From Malaya genurostris (taxonomy: Eukaryota > Arthropoda > Insecta > Diptera > Culicidae): DNA of 64,000 nt. The stretch covers positions 74,854,132 to 74,918,131 of the forward strand of contig NC_080570.1 of assembly GCF_030247185.1 (NCBI RefSeq), in the 5' to 3' direction. The notes beneath the pieces are model-generated. The model saw only the letters and a program-made list of their open reading frames with translations, had not been told where the DNA came from and did not search any database. The translations under genes were made by a program, and so were the position numbers. The first letter of the stretch is position 1. Each line of letters starts with the position of its first letter. Below, in pieces: positions 11,745 through 25,830 of the stretch.

Positions 11745-12420
11745 TTAAATTGTTCCGTAAAATTGTGGTTTCGAGAGTTTCGTGGTGAGCGAGACTCCAC
11801 TACCGATGAAGCTCGCAGCGGCAGGTTCTTCGATGCGCTTACAAAGGACAATGTCAAAACTACACGAAATGGTACTGGATGACTCGAAATAGAAGGTGTG
11901 CCGGCTAACAGATGCCACAAGAATTAGTACTGAGCGCACTTACCATAGTTTGAGTAAGATTTTGCAGATGAAAAAGGTATCTGCTGGATGCCGCGGATGC
12001 ATATTCAGGACTAAAATGACGAACGCGAGCGCACTTTGGAAACATGCTTGGCTATGTTGATGCAGATTCGGTTAGACTTTTTGTGTACGTTGGTAACTGT
12101 TGACTACTACGTTGGTAACTGTTGAATTGGTAACTGTGGACTACTACCTGAACAACTTTGAAAAAGGAAAACTAAACCATCGACAGTGAGTATTATTGTG
12201 CGTTATTGGAACGATTGAATACCAAAAAAATCGAAAATGTTTCTATACACTACGCTACCATCAACGATTTAGGGTTACAATTGCTATCCCTCTTTTTCAC
12301 CCAATTTGACTTCCCTGAACTATCACGGTTTCTTTGCGCTAATTTGTTCCAAACTATCAAGAAATCGATGTGAGTTTCATTTTGGAGTTTCGACCGCTAC
12401 TTGAAATCATGAACCGCCGA
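11745..12420 (+). pseudogene. Highly decayed mariner transposase relic
   Basis: Frames in order show WFREFRGERDSTTDEARSGR, DALTKDNVKT, an ETCLAMLMQI block, then FEKGK and TIDSEYYCALLERLN. These are the typical mariner order: HTH linker, the region before the first Asp, and the stretch between the first and second Asp. Stops and frameshifts occur every few dozen codons, so it is older than the 10.2-kb relic. It lies on the opposite strand and includes both N- and C-terminal parts, so it is a separate insertion. Confidence 0.7.
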
Positions 12421-12489
12421 AGTAAGTTTGTATGGCTATCAAATAATATGACTCACAAATTGAAGCAGTTTTGAGAAACTTAAAAAAGA

Positions 12490-12880
12490 TTTTCCTGTTC
12501 ATCACGAGTCGAAACAAGAGAGCCACCTCGGACCACACATTTTTATACTACTCATGAATGGCCTTTGCAGTAAATTCTAAAAATATATCGTAAGTATTGT
12601 GGATTCTGGTGGTCAACAAATGGTTATTGAGTGGGTCTTTTACAGTTTTGGTATTCATCAAACGCAACACTAAGGACTTTAATTACGTGTATTTTCTTAA
12701 GAATGTCTACATTGCACTAGTATGCAGTATTCTTAAATACGGAATTACAACTTGGGCCTTATGTTACAATGTTCACATCGATTGGATTGAAAGGGTACGA
12801 AAGTCAAAAGTGTCTCGCACTATGTTACTCTTCGAAGGCTCTTTGTTTTCGATTCACTATCTGATAAGTTAACATTCATT
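12490..12880 (+). pseudogene. LINE relic, RT palm to C-terminal region
   Basis: Begins with a block like QESHLGPHIFILLMN (RT motif preceding the catalytic YADD) and, after decay, continues with NVYIALVCSILKYGITTWAL and IERVRKSKVSR, typical of the region after the RT in Jockey/CR1-group LINEs. The YADD segment is missing. The sequence from about 12700 matches 51410-51600, so two copies of one family lie in the window. Confidence 0.65.
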
Positions 12881-13317
12881 ATCCTGTTTTTTTCCGAAGC
12901 TGGCTGAAATTTCATGAAAATAGATTTGACTGAAATTCAATAAAAATTTAAGAAACTATATGAATCCATTCCTGTGAAAATCGTCCTAGTTCTTTCTGAG
13001 TAATCTTCGTGGACTCTGTTTGGTAGTTTTTGATCTTTGCTAAAAAGATTGTTGGTGCACCAAAAATTAGATTAGTTGTTTTATCTTTGATCTGGGCCCC
13101 TCCCGAAACGAAATTCTGGGTACGGGCTTGATGTGCGTTTTGCATAAGTTTACTTCCCAAATAGATGGGAAACGTAACAGCAATTCCTGTCAGTTTTCGA
13201 CTTACTTCTATTGGTACACTTTAGAAGACAAATCATCTGAGTAAGAATGGTGTTTCATATAAATGAGAATTCATGTTTTTACTATTAGTTAGTTTTAGTT
13301 AGGGTAATTGACATGAA
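12881..13317. other. Continuation of LINE 3' region and unannotated DNA
   Basis: The words CATTCATTATC and GGCTGAAATT match 51630-51680, so the LINE 3' region may extend here. A CCCGAAACGAAATTCTGGG block near 13098 resembles a MITE terminus but has no partner. Confidence 0.35.
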
Positions 13318-13425
13318 AAAAGCAAATAGGGGCTGTGGTCTATACACGGGAGTTGCTCTTTTGGACATAGAAAAAGTATTCGACAGTATTTGGCACAATG
13401 GTTTAATATAAAATATCAATCATCT
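13318..13425 (+). pseudogene. Short RT fragment of a LINE
   Basis: One frame gives GVALLDIEKVFDSIWHNGLI, a match to the RT motif A of Jockey-group elements (LDIEKAFDSVWH), with the catalytic Asp retained. Nothing of the rest of the RT follows. Confidence 0.65.
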
Positions 13426-14524
13426 ATGAAACAGTTTTAATTTGTTTTTTTTTTACAGTCTTAATGAAAATAGTTGATTTATATTGCAATACGTTTCGAT
13501 CACTGGTTGTGGTTTGGTTATCGACAGGCGTGTATACAGGCGGTGCGGGGGTGGAGATTTATTCAGAATTCAAAAAATGTATTATGGAAACTCTACTCTT
13601 AAAATATTCAAGTCGATTAGAATAATTCTCAACAAACGACTTTAAATTTTCTTGTAATTAAATGTATGAAAATTGATCAACATGTTCTGAAGTGATAGCA
13701 CAATCTTTGAGGGTATACTATTTTTCTCTCAATTGAGACCGAATTGTTGAAATGTCGGTAAAATTACATTTACGGTCATTTTATCATATTTAAAATTCAA
13801 ATATCCCTTTCGGAAAAATGAAATATTCGGCGAAACGGAAATGTGAAATGACTGATTCGGCGAAATAACCCGCTACCGCATTCATGAAGCTTTGGTGAAA
13901 TGACTGATTCGGCGAAATAAACCGCATTCATGAAACTTCAGATCTAGCCGCTTTCCTATAAAATCGATCGTCATAGGATTAACATCTCTCAACAGCAAAA
14001 AAAGAAAGATACAACTGAAGTTCGAAATTAATCCATTTGTTTTACAAAATGCACAGTTAGTAAAAGCGGTCAAGTGATGAAAACAGAAAAACTATCTACA
14101 CTGTCTTAGTAGCAGAATATGTAGCAGTTATTAGTTTAAAGAAACGAATTACCAAAGAAGTCATCATCTGTTTTATAATTTCGTAATTCCAAGAATATCA
14201 TGAAACAATTTGAAAATAACGACCATTTAAGATCACTGACAAAGTGAAAAACATTGTTAGTAGTATATTGCATTCCGTAATAGTCCTAGAAGTATTGATT
14301 AAAAAGAGATATTTAAATACAATTTTGATTAGATAATTGAATTATATAATAGATTTGTCAAGTGAATCGAATTCATGCTCAATTGGAGAATCAACCATCG
14401 CCAGTAGTGTTGGAAACGTTTACTGTTTTTCTAAGTGAGTACAATTCTGCAGGAAGGGCAAAAGCATAACAAAACTGGCAAAAGATTAACTCAAATCGTT
14501 CTCTCTGGTCAGTTGATAAGAAAA
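13426..14524. other. Intergenic DNA with a short duplicated motif
   Basis: The phrase AAATGACTGATTCGGCGAAATAA occurs in two forms at about 13846-13868 and 13897-13919, a small local duplication. No gene. Confidence 0.35.
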
Positions 14525-14602
14525 AATACCCACGCACGGAATCAAACCTGCCACTTTGAGTTATGGGATCTCGAATGGGTTCTACGATAAACCACTCTAG
14601 TC
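14525..14602 (-). repeat. tRNA-like relic (class II-like SINE head or tRNA pseudogene)
   Basis: On the minus strand there is an A-box-like TGGTTTATCGT (14584-14594) and a B-box-like GGTTTGATTCC (14538-14548), with an extended segment between them as in Ser/Leu-type tRNAs. Pairing is degraded and no SINE body was recognised, so the call is tentative. Confidence 0.4.
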
Positions 14603-14639
14603 AAAACAACACACGTCGCATCGTTGGAGATTATCGTAA

Positions 14640-15320
14640 ATTTATGTGGCTTATCATTTTTCACATTAATTATTTACAGGTTTCTCGGTAGCTAGAGAAA
14701 GGCTAGGATATCGTATGCGCAGCATCAGCATCAACACTGGCACAGCTAAAAATGAAGCACCACACTGACAGGTGGCAAACCACCTTTTGCGGCAAATTGT
14801 GTCTAAATAAAACTCGGAGGATCGCGTTCCATCTTATTGCCGACTAGAGCAGGGAAACATTATCTTTCAACAGTCAGGTAAAAGGCGCTCCATCATCGCA
14901 GGATGTCTCCCCCGGAAGATCATCAGGGCCAAGTAAACCAAAGTCAACCCAAGGGAGGGCCATTGTGTGCGGCTGCAGGAATTAAATTTACGACATTGCT
15001 CGCTTCGATGGCAAAGGTAGCATGAAAGACGTTATCTCTGAATGCTCATCATCATCGTCATCGGTGCGCTGAGGAAGAAGAAGAAGAAGGAGAAGAATCC
15101 CGGCAACCGCGGGGTTGACTGATGCGTATAACCTCTTGGCCAAGCATAGACCGAGCTTGACTCTTGATTTCGGTATTGGGCGGATGTCGTGTGGATTGTG
15201 CGTTTAGCAAAACGTGATTCTCTGATGAATTTATGGCTTTCGGGCACGCTCTCGCCTCGGAAGAAGAGATTAAGCGCGAATTAAATAAAGTCATTTGATT
15301 TCAACTTTCGGGTGAGACTA
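14640..15320. other. Moderate-GC non-coding block
   Basis: Higher GC than its surroundings, with a (GAA)n patch at 15076-15098 and no recognised transposon or long coding frame. Both strands have Ser- and Lys-rich frames that come from the triplet repeat. It is a candidate for unique, possibly conserved, non-coding sequence. Confidence 0.3.
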
Positions 15321-16722
<1,402 letters not shown>

Positions 16723-16727
16723 TTGAA

Positions 16728-17005
16728 GGTTTTTTCTCTTCCACCATCATGTTTGTCTTCGACATCGAAATCATCATTTCTAAAACGTTGAAACCTCTCC
16801 CGACACGTTCTTTTACTCAGAGCAGCATCACCGTAAGTTTCTGAAAGCATTCGATGCGCTTCAGCTGCATTTTTTTCGAATTGTAACGGAAAAGTAAAAC
16901 TTCCCGCAAATGGCGAGAATTGGGCACATAAACATACATTTTCGAGCGTGAATAAAACGAAAACAAGAAAAACTGTCACTGAAACGGCGATGACAATTCG
17001 TTAGG
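16728..17005 (-). pseudogene. mariner transposase N-terminal fragment
   Basis: The minus strand reads FEKNAAEAHRMLSETYGDAA, then KRTCRERFQRFRNDDFDVED and a GGRE block. This is the N-terminal helix-turn-helix of mariner transposases (AAEAHRMLSETYGEAALSERTC, WFQRFKNGDFDVEDK). It stops exactly where the (AT)n array begins, in the linker before the catalytic domain, so the DDE domain is missing. The right edge near 17000 (GTTAGGCACTGTA) may be the element terminus. Confidence 0.85.
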
Positions 17006-17110
17006 CACTGTACACACTGACTTTAAAGGCATTATCATCTATGTATTTTAACCAGCCTCAGCCGGTACAGCCACCTATCGGAAAACAGCGGAAGCAAAGT
17101 TGTACACCTG

Positions 17111-17258
<148 letters not shown>

Positions 17259-17282
17259 TGAAGTCTTTTTTATGCGAATTTA

Positions 17283-17440
17283 CGTACCGCATAACTTTGA
17301 TACTTCGAAAAAAAACGCCAAAGGGAAACCGCATAACTCTGAAAATTCGCATGACAAAAAACCGCATAACTCTGAACCTTCGCAAAAAAAACCGCATAAC
17401 TCTGAAAATTCGCATAAAAAGTCGCGTAAAAAAACGCATA
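17283..17440 (+). repeat. Tandem repeat of about 32 bp
   Basis: Four units start with ACCGCATAACTCTGA or ACCGCATAACTTTGA and continue with a TTCGCA/AAAAA segment. A related ACGCGTAACTTCGAAAA pattern is at 54945-55090. Confidence 0.75.
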
Positions 17441-17459
17441 AAAAATACCTCAGTGTATA

Positions 17460-18264
17460 TATATGATGATTTGTGTACCAGGAGTGCAAATTTGCAACGT
17501 CGTTTTCTTTAATAAAAAATACTCCAGTTTTCTGACGATATATTTTGGCCTTTCTAATGTAGAAATGCTTTGCAATCACTGTGAAAACCGATTTTTCCTC
17601 CGATGCCATTAAAATTTCTATGTGAGTATACTGGAACCTCATTTTACGCGTTAAATCGCGGGTGCATAAATTAAATAAAACGTTATTTTAAATTTTTAGC
17701 GTGAAGAAGGTTTTTTCAATTCTATTAGATTTCATATATCATAAAAAATCTAACTCAAAAGCATCTAGGACCATCTGAGTATATTCTGATACTACGGTTA
17801 TCCGAAAGAAATATTCCAAAACCCTAGAACTACTTTGAATATTGTCCTTAGAGATTGTGCCACAGCAAGAACTACAACGGCGATATTTTTTTCATTGCGT
17901 TCATGATATTGAATTCAAATTAACTGCATTAACATTAACACATTATCTTTTCTCTGAGGGAAAGTTAGAATGTAAAAGAAAATCGTTACTTTTATAAATG
18001 GTCTTTGAATTAAAAGTTCATGTACTAAGCGATCTGCTTCTTGCTGTGAACTGTTTTGTAAATAGTTTAAACTTTTAGTAAAAAATTGAAACTTCGATAT
18101 TTATTTTCTAAAAAGTAGTTGAATTTCACTCAACAGACGAACCATTGAAAATTCTACAAATAGAAAGTTTGTTTAGCTCTGAGAAAATGTTAATACATAT
18201 TATTATAAGTGCAATACAGTAAGCATAAGAACAAGTTATACTTATTACTTTAACTTTGTTTACG
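17460..18264. other. Intergenic DNA with a dispersed repeat at 17810-17885
   Basis: The reverse complement of 17810-17885 (CGTTGTAGTTCTTGCTGTG, then GGACAATATTC and GTAGTTCTAGG) matches 58560-58640. The rest is AT-rich with no gene. Confidence 0.45.
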
Positions 18265-18645
18265 CCAAAGTGTAAGTTTCAGAAGACAGTTTAAGTGAGC
18301 TATAATGTATACACAACAGAAACCGATTAGTGATAGGATTCGAGCAGTTATACAAGCAGCAGACAGTATTAAAGATTACGATACATACTTTCCGGTACAT
18401 CTTACGGTATGTGCTTTCCGGTAGAGACAAATTGTGTTCCTATAATAATGTACGCAGACTATAAAAGCGTAGTGCAGATCAGATCATGCGCGATCGTGCG
18501 ATCGTACGACAGTACGATAGTACGATTAAACGTTAAGTCATATATGTTAGTCAGTCCAAGTCTTATAGTGATCGTTGTAATAAATACAGTTAGTGTTAAA
18601 TAGTATCCGCGAGTTTTCACTTCGTCGCGAGAATCCGAACACTTG
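18265..18645 (+). mobile_element. LTR-like promoter and poly(A) module (possible solo LTR)
   Basis: A TATA box (TATAAAAGCG, 18460-18470) lies upstream of an AATAAA signal at 18579, and the block ends in a TCGCGAGAATCCGAACA sequence. TATA, a short transcribed segment with AATAAA and an AACA terminus are the order of U3-R-U5 in insect LTRs (BEL/Pao-like ends come to mind). Near 18490-18530 there are short GTACGAT repeats. The left border, target duplication and internal region are not identifiable. Confidence 0.4.
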
Positions 18646-20585
18646 TCCGACAAAACCACAAACGTTAATGTGCGCAAACAAACTTCAATTAATAGCTCTC
18701 GTTGAGGTGAATTAAAAGTTACGTTTTATTTATGTACTAAATTATTTTGGTTTGAAGCATTTATTTATTTATTAAACAACCTGATATTGTGTATATATTT
18801 ATTACTGGAACCGTAATCATTATGACATTAAACATGAATACAAATGGATTAATTTTTCAAATCAAGAAATTGTAACACATAATTCGGAAATGTTGGTAAA
18901 ATTTTGGAACTAGCATTAAAATTTAACCTTTTTTGACACCGCACTTTACTGTGATGGCCCTCGTGAATCGCAAAAGTGATCCATATTGATATATAGTATA
19001 TTTGATATTTCTTTCTCGGTAACCGGCTACCTAGAGATTGAGGAACAAAAGCTATAAGTATAAAAACTAACATTTTGTTTGAAATGTACCGATACGTTTC
19101 GACTATTCCAAATCAGACGTCAGTTCTAAATATTGTTATTTTGTAAATTGTTTTTTTTTTAAAATAATTGTCCTTGATATCGCAATTGGTTTCAAATCGA
19201 TTGACTACCGTCCTGAGAATTTGAGCTCTACCTGACGTATATCACTTCTAAATAGAAATATTACAGCATGAATATATTGCAGAGTGAGGCGTCGTCGTCA
19301 ATCTGAATTTTAATAGATAATATATATCGTATTATCTACCACGATAAATCCTGATCATTTCCTTGCTCCGCTAACACAACTCCTTTCCTGTGACACTTGT
19401 GGTGAGGCAGAGAATTCCTCGGTCACTAGTAGCAACAAGTATTGAATTAAAATTCCTTCCCTTCTCGCAGGCCATCTACGTTATTGATCATTTCATGCTC
19501 TAAGTCAGTTTAGGTTGCACGTTGAGCATGATCTACTACTGCCAAGTGTTGTGCATTTGGTTCAACATGCAATTTCAATCACGGAAAACACACGGGCGGT
19601 CAACCAAGCTGAAACTTTATTATTATTATTATTATTCTCATTCTATATCGTTTATTTACCCTCGGCTTAAACTTTTTCAGTCATTCGCCGGATTTTTTTT
19701 TAAATATTTAAACGATAGTTCACAAGTTTTGCCGTTTGGAGCACGATCGCCATAAGCGTCAACTAAAATTCGACGACTTCATAATGCATTTTTCTTTTGA
19801 TTGAATAAGAAAATCATCACATGCCTCAAATGCTCTTTATTTGGTTCGAGATTCGATACCGGAGTCGCTCTCGTAGTACCAGTTGCATTTAAAATGGTTC
19901 TTCGAACATATGTGTCTTAGTAGACGGAGTTATATCTAACTCCATTAAAATATTGAACGCAAGTTGATGATCTTGTTATTTTATTGTTCAACGTTGTGCA
20001 CGAAAGAGCAATGAATCACCAATAAGGCACATGTTGGCAGGCCACATCGATATTAATTATGTGGGTCGAAAGACAGCGAAAAACTATTTTCATCGTTTAA
20101 AGGGCAATACTGCTAGAATAAAATTAATGATTGAATCGTGCCTAGGCAAAGTGCGAAACAAAACGAAGTGGTCGGCAAGGGAAATGAAGATCTGAACAGT
20201 AGAAAGCAATCGACACGTGAAAGATCTAAGCTAAAAACAGAATATCGATAGATATGCAACATGGGAAATTAATATATATGATCATTTCATTCACTATTTC
20301 ATATTCTACACTCTGAAGTGCAACTTGCACCACAATTCTGTTTCAACAGACGGATTCATCAGTGACCAGGACAATTGTATAAGTAATGCTACTATCCTAC
20401 AGCAGCTACAAATTCTTTCTGATCGTTCTGAAGCGAAATAATACGTATTTGCACGTTATATGATTGCAAATACTCTTATACATTTTGATTTCAGTTTAAG
20501 GTTACCTTAAAGTTAAAATAATGAACTTTTTGAAAAATTGTCGTTGAATTCATCTAGAGCAGGCTGATAACACAGAAAAAAAAGA
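18646..20585. other. Intergenic DNA
   Basis: No supported gene. A (TTA)n run lies at 19616-19637. Confidence 0.35.
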
Positions 20586-20589
20586 TCAC

Positions 20590-21790
20590 TATGGGGTACT
20601 TTTGGGGATCAAAAAGTGCTATTCTTTCTGTCGCATCAACCACCCCTCGATTCCAGGTATTGAAGTTGTCGCATGTCATGTTACTATCAAAGGCAAGGAT
20701 CTTTGTTTTGCTTCCATGTACATTCCCCCAAGAGCCTCGTTTGGGCATCAGCGGCTCAGTGATATTATTGAGTTCCTTCCCGCACCGACGTTGGTTTTAG
20801 GAGACTTTAACTGTCACGGTACGGGATGGGGTTGTCTTCACGACGATAACAGATCAGCTATGATCCATGATATCTGTGACAACTTCAATATGACAATCCT
20901 GAATACGGGAGAAATGACACGAACTCCTGCACCATCAGCAAGACCAAGTGCGCTAGACTTATCCCTGTGATCGACATCGCTACGGTTGGATTGCAAGTGG
21001 AAGGTGATCCCTGATCCCCACGGTAGCGAACATCTACCTATCGTAATTTCAATCGCCTGTGGATTAGGATCATCGAAGACAATCAATGTTTCGTATGACC
21101 TCACACGAAACATTGATTGGAAATGCTACACAAATTCGATATCTGAGAAACTAGAAACAACACAAGAACTTCCTCCGGAGGAAAAGTACCCGGCGTGTAA
21201 ACTAACATACGTCCTCCCAACCCGTGCTCAGAATTAAACGCGGAGAGAGCTTCATTATTTATCGAGTTTAGAAAAAACGGAACACCTGATAACTTTAGAA
21301 ACTACGCGGCATTAGACGCTAAAATGAAAAGCTTGATTAAAGCGAAGAAATCGGTTATTGGCGTCGATTCGTAGACGGATTATCGAGAGAAACATCAATA
21401 AGTACTCTTTGGAAAACAGCCCGACGAATGCGCAACAAAAACACCACGAACGAGAGCGAGAAATATTTTAACCGAAAAGTATGTCATGACTCTGTTCCGG
21501 AACAGACGATCATGCGCGTCGCCTCATCAAACAGAAACGAAACACCTGTAGCGACGGTTATCAGGACATCGAGCATGTCGTGTGGTCGTGCGTAGAGTAT
21601 CGTGACGCCAGGTCGAAGCTACTGGAATCCCTTAGGGCCCGAGGTAGACCGCCTGAGGTTCCGGTTCGGGATGTTTTGGCGAGTCGGGATAGTTAGGAGT
21701 GTGTTATTCCTCGCTCAGAAAGGATAATCTCCACCTACAGGTTCGACACTAACATCCGCTCATTTCTCTCGATCTCCGTCCCAGTCCACC
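20590..21790 (+). pseudogene. LINE ORF2 relic: endonuclease and C-terminus, RT deleted
   Basis: The first part (20602-21220) encodes an apurinic-type endonuclease: ASMYIPPRA, LGDFNCHGTGWG (GDFN motif), a SARPSALDLSL block with a stop, and GSEHLPIVIS (the SDHLP motif, changed to SEHLP). After a linker with RMRNKNTTNESE the sequence jumps at about 21490-21540 to the C-terminal region after the RT: YQDIEHVVWSCVEYRDARSK and GRPPEVPVRDVLASRDS, ending in a stop. The whole RT is missing, which points to one internal deletion. The family resembles Lian/LOA-type mosquito LINEs, by memory. Confidence 0.8.
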
Positions 21791-22600
21791 ATCTTCATTG
21801 GAACTAACAAGATCTTTTTTTTTGTCACTAACTTTTTCGTTCCCCCTTGCCTGTCTCTTCACCATCTCGATGGCAACTAATTAGATCTCTGTAGTTTTCA
21901 GACACTTACTTACTTTTCTTCATCATTTACTTTTCTTAATTCTCTTCCGTAAGATCACCATCATCGCCCACGGAAGATTTTTTTTTTGCAAAGCTGCAGT
22001 GTTTCTAGACCAAATTTTTAAACTGATTCCAAGTTCGTGAACCGGTTTCCTTTTTAACGTCAGGTTTATTAGAAATCTTAAAAAAGGTGTTGTACTATGT
22101 TTTGTGCACTTCGAGGTACTCACGGTCATCCGTTAATTCGCTATCAATGATTTATTTGTTCTTCGAAACTTAAAAGCGGTTTTCGGATGTATAATTGGGA
22201 AGACATACTAGAAACACGGGAAATAATTGTATCGCATCATCACGCATTGGTAGTTACTTTATTTGATGATATGATATACCTAGATTTTTTCATACCCGCT
22301 ATATCCGTCCCCAGATTGGAATGTAACACAAAAACTGAACTAGAAACACGTAGAAATGGCTGGAAGGGAAAACTCAATTTTTTATTTGTCTTTCAGTGTA
22401 ATACAAATAGTTATACTTAAAAGAATTGGTCAGTCAACACTTTTTGTCATTGAAAAAAAAAAACTGTTTTAATCGATCTAGTGATGTAATGATGCCTTTT
22501 TCATATTAATTATATTCTTCTATTTATTACACTAGAAATTCCCCGAAATGCTACAATTTAAAAAAGTTTAGAAAAGAGTTTAGAAATTTCTATTGCACGT
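21791..22600. other. LINE 3' region and intergenic DNA
   Basis: The first 100-150 bases may be the LINE 3' UTR. The remainder has no recognised feature. Confidence 0.3.
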
Positions 22601-23095
22601 TTGAATTTAGGTTAGTGAAAATCTAGGATAAAATTCAGCAAATCATTTATGGGACTATCAATTGTTCATTTGGGTACAGACTCTCATGGTCTGAAGAGAA
22701 AAGTAGAGAAAATCAGTAGCCAAAGACTGAACAAAATGTTCTTGAAATTGACATTTTTATATTAAGCACCCTACCTCCGGACCCAGTGGTTTGATCCGAA
22801 TGAAAACTTGGATATTCCTATGGTATCTTAAGACATTCCATTTCCGAGAAAAGTGGCTTTATTTTCACAAATTAAATTCAAGAATTTTGGATGGGATCGG
22901 ACTTTTCATTTGAATCTAGGTTTGTGAAAATCGGTTTAACCATCTCCGAAAAAAGTGAGTGACCTTATTTTCACATTCTTGGTGCATATCACCCAGTAAT
23001 TCCGGAACCGGATGTCGGATCCAAATGAAATTCAGGAACTTTGTATGGGGTTCATAGTATTCTGTCGTTTGGAATTAAGCGACATCTATATCTAA
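22601..23095 (+). repeat. Dispersed 'CCGGAA' family repeat
   Basis: Two partial units. Diagnostic words are AATCTAGGTTTGTGAAAATC, a CATCTCCGAAAAAAGTGAGTG block, TTCCGGAACCGGATGTCGG and AATTCAGGAACTTTGTATGG. Same family as 6420, 42475, 52780, 56380, 61100 and 61680. Confidence 0.65.
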
Positions 23096-23097
23096 AG

Positions 23098-23395
23098 GGT
23101 GTTTTTTAAGTGCTTGCTGATTTAAAATTTAAATAAAACACAAGCCAAGTTGTGAAATGGGCCTGTTATTTTTTTATTTGGTAGATAATTTGTTGACATT
23201 TAAAATGAAGATTAGATTGAATATTGGTTTCTAAAGCATCAATCGTTGCTGGTACACCACATAAACCAATGACTTCACGCATCCCCACAAAAAATATTCG
23301 AGTCGCGTCAAATCACACGAAAGCGGACCACCTCAAATCAATTCACAAGTGGCATCTCACCCTGCGAAGCGGCATTGCGCTCAGAAAAAAAAATG
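23098..23395 (-). mobile_element. Tc1/mariner-like (IS630-type) element, truncated
   Basis: Starts with the terminus AAGGGTGTTTTTTAAGTGCT, preceded by TA as expected for the target, and shares GGTTTCTAAAGCATCAATCG and ACCAATGACTTCACGCAT with 42797-43279. The coding part, on the minus strand, is lost past about 23395. Confidence 0.65.
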
Positions 23396-25740
23396 TTTTG
23401 TTGCTAATAATTCTTAATAATGATAATAATTGAATCTTTGAATAAATATATTGGATGAAATAGTGATGTTTGTAGTACCTACTTTTAAAAATATTCACAT
23501 TAACGGTTCGTTAATTCCTGTTCATTTCATCTTAACTTAAAGAAATGTGCGGAATCTTTCTCCACTTTACCCTACATATTGAAACATTTTTTAAATTCTT
23601 TGTTGTTGTCACCAAAAGATCAATTAGGTAACAACTACAAGAAAACAGGAAAATAGTATAATTCCAAATTTTGTTCAAAAGAAGAATGATGAATCATACA
23701 CGAAATTGATCATTATTCATTTCCACGTCTCACTCTTGCTTCGAGAAAAATATATTTCATGGGCTAAATAATTCAGTAGGTCATGCTAATTTATTTGTGT
23801 CGTTACCGGTACGTTGGAAATATTTGACATGCTCTTGCTCGGTGGCATATCACAGATACGCTATAGCGACACCTATCAGCCGTATATTTCGTCCAGTTAC
23901 CGTTCGTTCCAAAAATCCTAAGCACCCACATAAAACGTTTCGAGTGGCCATTCATGCGTATTTGCATTGATGGAATTAAAAGACAACGTCTGATACACCC
24001 GGACAAGTATGTTTACGCCAATGGTTGTAAGCTATAATTTTAAAGTTGTGATTCATCATATGACTGTCAAATTAACACGATTTTGAAGTGTTTTATCTCT
24101 TGATAAATTTATCTAATCGTAGAAGGAATATGATATAGCTAACATATTTGCATTTTTGATATTTTCTGCCTAGCCGAACGATCGCGTGTCGATCGATAAT
24201 CGAATTTTCCACTTCTCGCTCCTTGGATAACGTCCATGAGAGCGGACTTCTTGTGGAGCCGCTAACAATTCCACTTTGAACCACGTCTTGGCACGTCAAG
24301 AGGGCGATAATAATGACGAAAATAAATATTTCTCCTTCTTCGCCAATGGCTTCCTTGACTGGTGCCTACCTCGACAATGTTGTGGGTACGCTATATATCT
24401 ACTAAATCTACTCCATGGGCACTGTAGAGCGACATCTTGTCTCGCACAAGAGCGCCAGGGATAGAAACCTCAAGAACTGTTGACATACATATAATTGACT
24501 TGCTTTGACGCGTGGCACGATCTTGAGTAGGAAAGGTGAAGTGCTGTTTTTTTACCTTATTCCCTCCAGTTCCATTTCGGGTGACGGAGTGTGAATTGAG
24601 ATGTGCAATATGGTTGTGGTAAACAAGTCCGAAAAATGTGGTTTTGTGTACCTGTACATATTCTCACGATGATAAGGCAAACGAGTCTTCCGACCGACAT
24701 TGAAATTGGATAGCTCAGTTGCTGCGAAAAGTGAAAAAATCGAAAGTCTTCGTCTGGCATCAACTTGACATGCTTTACTCAATTCTTACGATTTTGCTTC
24801 GATTGGGTGGGAGCATTCGATAGACGACGTAATCTTCGGTATAATGGGTTGAAACTCATTTCGTTGATGCTTTGTTATGCATATGTTGGTTCGTTCACAA
24901 GTTTTATTGCACTGTTACCAGGTTTAAGACTGGCTTTTAAAAGTTCAGCTCGTTTAGAATGAATAGTTTAATCACAATACAAACTGCATGACAAAATGTT
25001 GTTACGATAAAATATTAGTCAAACAAGAAGGTAATTTTTTTTTAATTTAGAAATTACAATTGTTGTTTGCTACCCCGTTCTAGGCTTTGGATGATGAGCT
25101 ACAGGACGCAGGCCCCCGCTTGGCTGGATAGGGATGGCAGTCAATTTACACTTTTTATATGGTGAAGAAATTGGACACAGCCGGACCATAACGAGATCGA
25201 TCGCTCACTTATAAATGTAAAAAATGAAATTTGTTATGCTCTCTGATTTGATCACGGAGTGGATATGACTAATAGTTTGATAATTGCTACTGAAGTGATG
25301 TGATGATATTTGTTTTTTCATGAGAATCGAACACCAGCATTAACAACATACTGAAAATAAAATTAGAGATGCTCTTGCTGCGATACAACATATTTGGGAA
25401 GAGAAGTAAAAGCTGCATTCTGCTGATAAATTTCGTTTTGGAATTTGTAATCTAGTATTGCATTGCAACATCATCAAAAAGTTTAGTGTAAAGATTAAAT
25501 GCAGCTGCCTAGACAAATCACGTGATTCGAAAAAGCGTATAGCAAATTCGTTCCTGATCGATGAAACCTTCCAAGCAATTACATTATCATCACCATGCAT
25601 GGTTGCCGATAGGGAGGGAGGAAGGTTGGGGATTTCCCCCGGGCCAGAATTTTTCAAGGGGTCCGGAAATACAATGATTTGAAAGTGTTTTCTATTCTTC
25701 AAATAAACATATATTCAATAATCCAAATTTGTGTATCGTT
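23396..25740. other. Intergenic DNA, includes a moderate-GC block
   Basis: The stretch from 24170 to 24580 is more GC-rich and carries no recognised transposon. Frames are short on both strands. No gene is supported. Confidence 0.3.
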
Positions 25741-25744
25741 GCGA

Positions 25745-25830
25745 CTGATCTACAAATTTGGCCGGATCCGTCATACCAATACATGCACAAATAGCACGCT
25801 CAGTCAAAGCCGATGAGAAAAAAGGCGGGT
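25745..25830 (+). repeat. Relic related to the 55.5-kb MITE interior
   Basis: The words GGCCGGATCCG, AATACATGCACA, CTCAGTCA and GCCGATGAGAAAAAAGG match the interior of 55535-55724. A GAAAAAGGCGGGTTATGTCAG-type word also occurs near 35254. Confidence 0.5.

Noticed and set aside
10150..12420. Mariner halves on opposite strands as one inverted element
   Set aside because: The 11.7-kb relic also holds a C-terminal part (EYYCALLERLN), so it is a separate, older insertion.
23803..24006. Minus-strand frame with MNGHSKRFMWVLRIF
   Set aside because: Short, no domain and no partner exon found.
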